Assembly (NCBI GenBank): GCA_022563625.1
Contig: JADFNA010000014.1
Coordinates: forward strand, 1 to 12,392
Direction: 5' to 3'
DNA from: Candidatus Zixiibacteriota bacterium
GTDB taxonomy: Bacteria > Zixibacteria > MSB-5A5 > GN15 > JACZUZ01
Length of the DNA stretch: 12,392 bases
Both the position numbers and the translations under genes were made by a program. Position 1 is the first letter of the stretch; each line of letters begins with the position of its first letter. Shown piece after piece: positions 1 through 5,383 of the stretch. The notes beneath the pieces are model-generated. The model ran no database searches, was not told the origin of the DNA, and saw nothing but the letters and a program-made list of their open reading frames with translations.

Positions 1-1207
1 GGGCGCCATGCCCGATCTCGCGCCGCCCTACGCCCCGGATCGGGCGCACTTCACCGACCAAAGACGGCGGGAAATTGTAATGCAGCATATAGCTCTTGGA
101 GCTGTCTCCTTCGAGATCGTCAATACGCTGCTCGTCGACTTTTGTTCCAAGTGTTAACACCACCATCGCCTGCGTCTGGCCGCGGGTGAACAGCGCGCTG
201 CCGTGTGTTCGTGGAAGAACGCTGGTTTCGATCGTGATTTCACGAATGTCGTCGAATCCGCGTTCGTCAATCCGCCGTGATTCATCGAGGATCATGCGCC
301 GGTTGATTTCGTTGTCGATATCGTGCAGCGCTGATTTTATAAATCCTTCATCATCCGGAAACTCTTCGGCGAGCGCTTCAAGGACTTCCGCCTGCACATC
401 TTTTTTCGCCTTCCGGCGGGATTCTTTGTCACTGATATGGCAGGCCTCGGACAATTTACTCTCTGATATTTCACGCACTCTGCCAATCAATTCCTCGGAC
501 GGTTTGACAGCCACGAAATCTGCTTTCGGAACACCGGCGAGCTCGCGCAGCTCCTCAATCTTGGCCACGATAAGTTTGATGTTTTCATGCGCTAATTTGA
601 GAGCATCCAGCATATCCGGTTCGGTCACTTCAATGCCGCCGCCTTCGACCATAGTGATCGAATCTGCGGTCCCGGCCACAAAGATGTTCAGATCAGAATC
701 TTCACGCTGTGAAAAAGTCGGGTTGAGTGTCAGTGTTCCATTGATACGTCCTACACGAACACCGGCCACCGGCGTACTAAACGGTATATCGGAGATATAC
801 AGCGATGCTGACACTCCAATCAAACTAATAGTGTCCGTGTCGTTTTGTTTGTCGGAGCTGATGGCGGTAATCAGGCACTGGATCTCGTGCAGGTATCCTT
901 CAGGAAAAAGCGGCCTGATTGGCCGGTCTATCATGCGGCTGACCAGTGTTTCTTTTTCGGACGGACGGCCCTCACGTTTGAAAAATCCGCCCGGAATTTT
1001 GCCGCCGGCATAGGCCCGCTCGCGGTAGTCAACGGTCAACGGGAAAAACCCGCGTCCGAGCAGCGGATCCGGGGAAGCGCAGGATGTGGCGAGAATCATT
1101 GTGTCACCGTAGCGCACCAGGCAGGCGCCGTTTGCTTGTTTGGCCATGCGGCCGGTTTCGATGCTGAGGGTCCGCCCCCCGATTTCTAATTCTACTGTGT
1201 GTTTCAT
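1..1207 (-). CDS. pnp: Polyribonucleotide nucleotidyltransferase (PNPase), N-terminal part, cut by the window edge
   Basis: PNPase degrades RNA 3' to 5' by phosphorolysis and is a core part of bacterial degradosomes. I read 402 codons from the ATG at 1207 without a stop before the left edge; the family is about 700 residues, so roughly the first 57 percent is here. Visible parts are the first RNase PH-like domain with FFKREGRPSEKE at residues 75-86 and MIDRPIRPLFPEGY shortly after, the helical linker (about 240-320), and the start of the second RNase PH domain with RRIDERGFDDIR and VGEVRPIRGVGRREIGHG at the cut. The start is fixed by the family N-terminus (MKHTVELEIGGRTL). The Shine-Dalgarno sequence is weak (GAAAG a few bases upstream). 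The gene lies 125 nt after rpsO, the classic rpsO-pnp pair, and probably shares its transcript. No frameshift is seen. Confidence 0.97.
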   Translation of the reverse strand, partial: MKHTVELEIGGRTLSIETGRMAKQANGACLVRYGDTMILATSCASPDPLLGRGFFPLTVDYRERAYAGGKIPGGFFKREGRPSEKETLVSRMIDRPIRPLFPEGYLHEIQCLITAISSDKQNDTDTISLIGVSASLYISDIPFSTPVAGVRVGRINGTLTLNPTFSQREDSDLNIFVAGTADSITMVEGGGIEVTEPDMLDALKLAHENIKLIVAKIEELRELAGVPKADFVAVKPSEELIGRVREISESKLSEACHISDKESRRKAKKDVQAEVLEALAEEFPDDEGFIKSALHDIDNEINRRMILDESRRIDERGFDDIREITIETSVLPRTHGSALFTRGQTQAMVVLTLGTKVDEQRIDDLEGDSSKSYMLHYNFPPSLVGEVRPIRGVGRREIGHGA

Positions 1208-1213
1208 TTACTT

Positions 1214-1275
1214 TCGCTTTTCTACAATCGCTTACAATTTAATGTCGTTGCTTACAATCGCTTTGTTTTTCGCTT
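1214..1275 (-). repeat. Short repeated AAGCGA / ATTGTA motifs in the pnp leader
   Basis: On the minus strand AAGCGA occurs four times (1275-1270, 1263-1258, 1233-1228, 1219-1214). The 11-mer AAGCGATTGTA occurs twice exactly 30 bp apart (1263-1253 and 1233-1223), and ATTGTAAGC occurs twice 20 bp apart (1258-1250 and 1238-1230). The segment is AT-rich, ends just before the pnp start codon, and lies in what should be the pnp 5' leader. I see this directly; a regulatory role is only inferred, and simple duplication by slippage is an equally good explanation. Confidence 0.6.
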
Positions 1276-1283
1276 ATGCCAGA

Positions 1284-1300
1284 TACGCCCCCCGGGCGCA
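1284..1300 (-). promoter_or_regulatory. Small GC hairpin in the rpsO-pnp spacer
   Basis: TGCGCCC and GGGCGTA can pair (six Watson-Crick pairs plus one G-U) around a GGG loop, 33 nt after the rpsO stop. There is no T-tract behind it, so it is not a standard intrinsic terminator. In enterobacteria the rpsO-pnp spacer carries RNase III-processed hairpins used for PNPase autocontrol, so a processing or stabilising role is possible here but not shown. Confidence 0.4.
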
Positions 1301-1332
1301 GGCGTTGTGTGCTTTCGGGCCAGAAACTACGC

Positions 1333-1614
1333 TTACCGGCGCAGTTCCAGTTGCCCGACTATTGCGCGATAACTTTCTATATCGCGCTCTTTCAAGTAAT
1401 CAAGGATTCTCCGCCGCTTGCCAACCAGCTTTAACAGGCCGCGGCGGGTATGGAAATCCTTCTTGTGGCGCTTCAAATGCTCGGTCAGATGGCCAATACG
1501 CTGTGTCAACAGCGCTGTCTGGACTTCTGGCGAGCCGGTATCGGTTTCATGAAGGCGATGCTTGGAAATAATTTCCTTCTTGCGTTCCTTCACGGCTGAA
1601 TCGTTAACAGACAC
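1333..1614 (-). CDS. rpsO: 30S ribosomal protein S15
   Basis: S15 binds 16S rRNA in the central domain and nucleates assembly of the small subunit platform. The 93-residue product matches the family length (about 89) and carries the signature [19 protein letters not shown], then [18 protein letters not shown] and [15 protein letters not shown], ending in LRR. The start is a GTG at 1614, supported by a strong Shine-Dalgarno AAGGAGA at 1627-1621 with a 6-nt spacer; no ATG gives a sensible N-terminus. The first 11 nt overlap the end of ribF, so translation is probably coupled. pnp follows 125 nt later. S15 controls its own mRNA in several bacteria; here the leader lies inside ribF and I cannot identify a binding structure. 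Confidence 0.97.
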   Translation of the reverse strand: MSVNDSAVKERKKEIISKHRLHETDTGSPEVQTALLTQRIGHLTEHLKRHKKDFHTRRGLLKLVGKRRRILDYLKERDIESYRAIVGQLELRR

Positions 1615-2551
1615 TGCTTGTCTCCTTTTTCTTCAATATACGTTCAATTGCTATTTTGTCTTTATCAATTTGTTGGATCAATTCCTCGTTAGTTTTAATC
1701 CGGCGGTTTTCACGTACAAATTCAAAAGGCAAGTAGGTGATTACTTCGCCATAAATGTCCCGGTCAAATTCAAGAATATGCGCCTCAACAGAAAAAGCCT
1801 CTTCGGGATTAAGATGGTTTTTCCCGACAAACATCATGCAACCATATGAGACATCGTCAACTATCACAGTTGCAGCATATACACCCTCTTTTGGCAGGGC
1901 CTTAAACTGGTTGAACTCCAAGTTTGCTGTCGGATATCCCAGTTTTCGACCGAGTCCCATACCGCGAATGACCTCTCCGGTGATTCGATAGGGCGTTTCG
2001 AGCAACCCGTTGGCCATGCCCAGCTCACCCGATGCGATATGCGCCCGTATCACGGTAGAAGATAGCGCTTTGCCATCAATTGTCACAGGTTTTATCACGA
2101 CAAATTCATACCCCATTTGGCTCGATAGTTCCTCCAAACGGGGGCGATCACCCGTACGGTTCTTGCCGAGTGTGTTGGTCTCGCCGGAAATCAGGGCTGT
2201 CAGCGACAGGCGATCAATTAATATCGACTGGATAAACTCCCGTTCGGTCATGTTACGAACCGTTTCATCAAAAGCCATCAGCAGAATCTCGCCCGGAAAC
2301 ACCTGGCGAAGCGTTTCGAGTTCCTCCTCCGGGGTCAGAATAAGCTGCGGCGCTGAATCCGGATCGATGACAAATCGAGGATGCGGCCTGAAAGTCAGGA
2401 GCATCGGCCGGGCATTGAGGCGCTCGGCGGATTGCAGCGTCCCGTCAATGATTGCCCGGTGGCCCCTGTGGAAACCATCAAAATTACCGACGGTGATTGC
2501 GCGCGCCTCAGCTTGAGGGACTTCATCAATATTGTAATACACAACACCCAT
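1604..2551 (-). CDS. ribF: Bifunctional riboflavin kinase / FAD synthetase
   Basis: RibF phosphorylates riboflavin to FMN and adenylylates FMN to FAD in the cytoplasm. The 315-residue length is normal. The N-terminal nucleotidyltransferase domain shows [10 protein letters not shown] (22-31), FRPHPR (54-59) and SSTVIR (164-169). The C-terminal flavokinase domain shows [10 protein letters not shown] (201-210, the PTAN motif) and GVYAATV (223-229). Two stretches differ from the family pattern as I know it: [13 protein letters not shown] (123-135) where G-x-D-F-x-F-G-x-x-R-x-G is usual, and FVGKNHLN (241-248) where N-I-G-x-R-P-T is usual. The ATG at 2551 lies 12 nt after the truB stop. The TAA stop overlaps the rpsO start by 11 nt. 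Placement between truB and rpsO is standard across bacteria. Confidence 0.94.
   Translation of the reverse strand: MGVVYYNIDEVPQAEARAITVGNFDGFHRGHRAIIDGTLQSAERLNARPMLLTFRPHPRFVIDPDSAPQLILTPEEELETLRQVFPGEILLMAFDETVRNMTEREFIQSILIDRLSLTALISGETNTLGKNRTGDRPRLEELSSQMGYEFVVIKPVTIDGKALSSTVIRAHIASGELGMANGLLETPYRITGEVIRGMGLGRKLGYPTANLEFNQFKALPKEGVYAATVIVDDVSYGCMMFVGKNHLNPEEAFSVEAHILEFDRDIYGEVITYLPFEFVRENRRIKTNEELIQQIDKDKIAIERILKKKETSSVC
1621..1627 (-). promoter_or_regulatory. Ribosome binding site that decides the rpsO GTG start
   Basis: AAGGAGA on the minus strand, 6 nt before the GTG at 1614 and inside the last codons of ribF. It is among the best Shine-Dalgarno matches in the window and makes the GTG the credible rpsO start. 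Confidence 0.8.
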
Positions 2552-2563
2552 CAGATTATTTTC

Positions 2564-3556
2564 CTATAACACCCTCTCATAACGAAAGATTCCGCCGCCT
2601 TGCCAGGCCGCCAGTTCTTCGGCTGAGATTTCGCTGATTCCTACTGCCAGAATGTGTCCGGCGCTGTTTTTGAGGGAAACATGGTCCCCTGCGCAAAACT
2701 CCCCCTGCGCCCGGGTGATATCGCCCCTGCCAGGGGAAACACCATGCCGCACACGCGCAGCGAAATTCTCAGTGACGATCAATGCCGGAAGGTCAATGAC
2801 ACTTTCAGCAGCCATAAGCGCTGTGGAAAGGCTGCCAGTGTCTACCAGGCGCTGTACTTTCTCCAGAGTATGGGCATCCTCAAGTCGCAATTGGCCCACA
2901 CGGGTTCTGCGGAGTGACGAGAGATATGCTCCCGGGCCAAGTTCGGCTCCTATATCATGCGCCAAAGATCGTATGTATGTGCCTTTGCCACAGACTACTG
3001 CCAGGCGCAGAAACGGAGGCTGATAATTTCTGATCTCAATCGAATGGATTACGACCGGACGCAGCGGGGGATAGCATGGCTCGCCCTTTCTGGCGGACTT
3101 GTAAAGCGCGCTGCCTTTAATTTTGATTGCCGAATATTTCGGGGCGCGCTGCTGAATGTTTCCTATGAACAACTGCAGCGACTTCTCTATTTCATTCAGG
3201 CCAATTTGCGGTATACTGTCGGGCTCGAGCCGGTCGGCCAGGCCCTCGCTGTCATACGTTTCCGTGGTGAGTCCCAGACGAATTTCCGCTTCATAGGATT
3301 TGTCCTTGCTAACCAGGAATCGAGCAAGTTTGGATGTCGTCCCGACGCAGAACACCAAAAGCCCGCTGGCCAGGGGATCCAGCGTACCGGTATGGCCCAG
3401 CTTTTTGATTCCCAGTATGCGGCGCAGCGCTTGCAATACATCGTGGCTGGTTATACCCGACGGCTTGTCAATCAGTAATACTCCATTCATGTTCTGGGAC
3501 AACCGGCGGGTAGAGGATTGGCCAGGGGAAACGAGATTGTTCGTAATCATGTCCAT
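2564..3556 (-). CDS. truB: tRNA pseudouridine(55) synthase
   Basis: TruB converts U55 to pseudouridine in the T-arm of tRNAs and also acts as a tRNA folding chaperone. The open frame gives 330 residues. The catalytic core is clear: NGVLLIDKPSGITSHDV, then GHTGTLDPLASGLL with the nucleophilic Asp at residue 60, KSYEAEIRLGLTTETYD, and KGTYIRSLAHDIG. The last roughly 80 residues fit the PUA-like C-terminal domain. Start choice is uncertain. The ATG at 3556 gives a 22-residue extension but sits 4 nt after the nrnA stop, good for coupling. The ATG at 3490 gives the usual family N-terminus (MNGVLLIDKPSG). Neither has a good Shine-Dalgarno sequence. ribF follows after 12 nt. Confidence 0.95.
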   Translation of the reverse strand: MDMITNNLVSPGQSSTRRLSQNMNGVLLIDKPSGITSHDVLQALRRILGIKKLGHTGTLDPLASGLLVFCVGTTSKLARFLVSKDKSYEAEIRLGLTTETYDSEGLADRLEPDSIPQIGLNEIEKSLQLFIGNIQQRAPKYSAIKIKGSALYKSARKGEPCYPPLRPVVIHSIEIRNYQPPFLRLAVVCGKGTYIRSLAHDIGAELGPGAYLSSLRRTRVGQLRLEDAHTLEKVQRLVDTGSLSTALMAAESVIDLPALIVTENFAARVRHGVSPGRGDITRAQGEFCAGDHVSLKNSAGHILAVGISEISAEELAAWQGGGIFRYERVL

Positions 3557-3560
3557 GCGT

Positions 3561-4556
3561 CTATTGGCCCAAAACCTTCAGCAAGCGTGACTTGATTATT
3601 TCTGTTGCGGCTTCGAGAGTAGAATCCAGTATACAGCCGGCGGCGTTGAGATGTCCGCCGCCGCCGAATTCTGCGGCGACCCGGGCCACATCCCAGGCGC
3701 CGCGTGAGCGAAGTGAGACTTTCACACCACCTTCAGAGTTGTCGCGCACAAGAGCGCCAAGTTCCACCTTTTCTCCGTACAGCGTGTACTCGACAATTCC
3801 TTCAGTGTCACCGTTGGCCGCATGCGCCTGTTTCATCATCTCATGTGATATAGGGATAACGCAGACACGTCCATCCGCGGCGTAATCCACCTGCGAGAGG
3901 GCCAGTCCTGTCAGTTTGATTGACTGCGGACGCCTCGAAAAATAAATGCGATCACAAATCTGTTGGATATCAATACCGGATGCGACGAGTTTGGCCACGT
4001 GGCGAAACGTGTCAGGTGTGGCGCTGGGGTAATGGAAACGCCCCGTGTCGGTCAATATGGCCGTATAAAGACATTCGGCGTTGTCTTGTTCTATCGGGAA
4101 ATTCAGACGGCCGAATAGATATGTGACCATTTCGCCAACAGAGCTGGCGCTGGCGTCAACCCAGTTAACTCTCCCGTACCCGGTATTGTCGGTATGGTGG
4201 TCGATATTGATTATGGGAGCGCCGGGAGCAATAAATTTCACTACATCGCCGGTCCGCTCCAGGTTTGGACACTCGAGCGCTATAGTAAGATCAAACGCGA
4301 CATCGGGAACCCGAGCTGAGTCTGAACTGACATCAGCAATCCCATCAGAGCCGGCGAGAAACCGGAGATAGTTCGGAACGGGGCCGTGCTGGAGAACCAT
4401 GGCGCTCTTGTCCAGCGAAGAGACGTAATCCCGAACAGCCAGCGCCGTCCCGATAGAGTCTCCGTCACCATCACGATGAGCGGTTATCAGTACGTTTTCA
4501 GCGTCTTTGATCAGGGATTGAATATCAGCAAGAATCTTCTCGTCGAGATGTTTCAT
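3561..4556 (-). CDS. nrnA: DHH/DHHA1 phosphoesterase, NrnA-type oligoribonuclease / pAp phosphatase
   Basis: NrnA-type enzymes degrade 2-5 nt RNA oligonucleotides, and many also hydrolyse pAp (3'-phosphoadenosine 5'-phosphate) to AMP. From the ATG at 4556 the protein is 331 residues, typical of the family. The frame extends to a TTG at 4610 (349 residues), but those 18 residues look unlike the family and neither start has a visible Shine-Dalgarno. Numbered on the longer form, motif I is HRDGDGD (45-51), motif II is ALECPNLERTG (111-121), the DHH motif is IDHH (136-139) and motif IV is TDTGRF (187-192). The DHHA1 substrate loop GGGGHLNAAG is near the end. Motif II has Glu at 113 where a metal-binding Asp is usual, and motif I has Gly where Pro is usual. 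The gene lies between rbfA and truB, as in several non-proteobacterial phyla, and would finish RNA decay begun by PNPase. Confidence 0.9.
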   Translation of the reverse strand: MKHLDEKILADIQSLIKDAENVLITAHRDGDGDSIGTALAVRDYVSSLDKSAMVLQHGPVPNYLRFLAGSDGIADVSSDSARVPDVAFDLTIALECPNLERTGDVVKFIAPGAPIINIDHHTDNTGYGRVNWVDASASSVGEMVTYLFGRLNFPIEQDNAECLYTAILTDTGRFHYPSATPDTFRHVAKLVASGIDIQQICDRIYFSRRPQSIKLTGLALSQVDYAADGRVCVIPISHEMMKQAHAANGDTEGIVEYTLYGEKVELGALVRDNSEGGVKVSLRSRGAWDVARVAAEFGGGGHLNAAGCILDSTLEAATEIIKSRLLKVLGQ

Positions 4557-4616
4557 GGGAATTGCGGGACTGGAATTGGGACCAAGAAAAATGCGCCGGC
4601 GGGCCGCCAATAAGGG

Positions 4617-4988
4617 CTATTTCTGTTCTGGGCCGCTTTGACGTTCACGCTCAAGGTCGGTCAGGATAGACTGAATTTTCATCCCTTCCACAAGCGACGA
4701 ATCATAGGCGAATGTCAACTCGGGAACAAACTTCAGCGCCATCCGCTGCGCAAGTTTTCCGCGCAGCGGCCGTGTGTTCTCCTCCAGGAATTCCTGAATC
4801 TCCGTTCGAGCGTTTTCATCACCCAGAACAGAATAAAACACTTTGGCGTGCCGCAGATCGCGGGTCATTTCAACATCAGTGACACTGACCATGCTGAAGT
4901 TCTGGCCGGCAAGTTGTTCATCCAGCAGGATGCTCATCTGTTTGCGCACGTTGTCCGCGACGCGTTTCGAACGTGGAAATGTTTTCAT
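4617..4988 (-). CDS. rbfA: 30S ribosome-binding factor A
   Basis: RbfA is a small KH-fold protein that binds the immature 30S subunit near the 5' end of 16S rRNA and assists late maturation, particularly in the cold. From the ATG at 4988 the product is 123 residues, normal for the family, with MKTFPRSKRVADNVRKQMS at the N-terminus, VTDVEMTRDLRHAKVFYS in the middle, and LAQRMALKFVPELTF and YDSSLVEGMKIQSIL at the end. The frame is open up to 5195, but the extra 69 residues overlap DUF503 and do not resemble RbfA, so I reject that longer start. The Shine-Dalgarno is weak (GCAGGCG). A strong hairpin occupies the 104-nt gap after DUF503. The gene shares its neighbourhood with infB and rimP, other translation and 30S factors. 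Confidence 0.94.
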   Translation of the reverse strand: MKTFPRSKRVADNVRKQMSILLDEQLAGQNFSMVSVTDVEMTRDLRHAKVFYSVLGDENARTEIQEFLEENTRPLRGKLAQRMALKFVPELTFAYDSSLVEGMKIQSILTDLERERQSGPEQK

Positions 4989-5053
4989 GTTCGCCTGCTC
5001 TATGGCCGGGCGCTTGCCCTGGCTGGCTCCAGAATGAATGGAAATACCGGATA

Positions 5054-5092
5054 AACCGGCGGCGCATGAGGGGAATTGCGCCATCGCCGGTT
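5054..5092 (-). promoter_or_regulatory. Bulged 13-bp RNA hairpin between the DUF503 gene and rbfA
   Basis: On the minus strand AACCGGC (5092-5086), a three-base bulge GAT, and GGCGCA (5082-5077) pair with TGCGCC (5066-5061) and GCCGGTT (5060-5054) around the 10-base loop ATTCCCCTCA. All 13 pairs are Watson-Crick. The structure begins at the base right after the DUF503 stop and ends 65 nt before the rbfA ATG. No T-tract follows, so it is not a normal terminator. A processing site, an mRNA stabiliser, or a translational control element for rbfA are possible. Confidence 0.65.
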
Positions 5093-5374
5093 CTACAGCA
5101 TTTCGGTCGTGTAGTCGACAAGAATCAAATCCGGTTCGGACTTGACCATATTGACGACGCCAGTGAGTATGCTGCTTATGGAATTCGTCTCGCAAGCAAC
5201 TGTGGCGATGCCAAGCACTCCGGATCGAAACAGTTCGACCCGTCCGACCTCCGCCACTGACACATTAAACGCGTTTCCGATGCGTGAGAGCAGCGGTTTG
5301 AGCCGAGTCTGTTTTTCTTTCACCGACTTAATGCTGGGGAGAGAAACTTCGATTGTCAGGCTTCCAATAATCAT
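5093..5374 (-). CDS. DUF503 (YlxP-like) small protein
   Basis: This 93-residue protein matches the DUF503 family, called YlxP in Bacillus. Signature stretches are MIIGSLTIEVSLPSIKSVKEK at the start (family pattern: LTIEL..P...SLKEKR), IGNAFNVSVAEVG in the middle, and a C-terminal LVDYTTEML. Such genes sit in the nusA-infB-rbfA cluster in many phyla, and a role in ribosome assembly or translation has been suggested from that context; I know no firmly established reaction. It starts at an ATG 9 nt after the infB stop, with GGGA just upstream, so it is surely co-transcribed and probably coupled. No membrane segment or signal peptide is visible. Confidence 0.9.
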   Translation of the reverse strand: MIIGSLTIEVSLPSIKSVKEKQTRLKPLLSRIGNAFNVSVAEVGRVELFRSGVLGIATVACETNSISSILTGVVNMVKSEPDLILVDYTTEML

Positions 5375-5383
5375 TGATCCCTA

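Noticed and set aside
96..1013. 305-codon plus-strand open frame
   Set aside because: It lies opposite pnp, is Ser/Arg-rich as expected for a frame antisense to a conserved gene, and shows no recognisable domain.
1220..1260. Possible separate pnp promoter (TTGTAA with 17 bp spacer)
   Set aside because: The hexamer at the right distance is TAAGCG, a poor -10; the AT-richness is better explained by the repeated motif.
4557..4610. TTG start for nrnA at 4610
   Set aside because: The added 18 residues have no family similarity and no Shine-Dalgarno; the ATG at 4556 gives the usual length. Not fully excluded.
4989..5195. Upstream extension of rbfA to 5195
   Set aside because: The extra 69 residues overlap the DUF503 gene and the hairpin and do not look like RbfA, while the ATG at 4988 gives the normal length.
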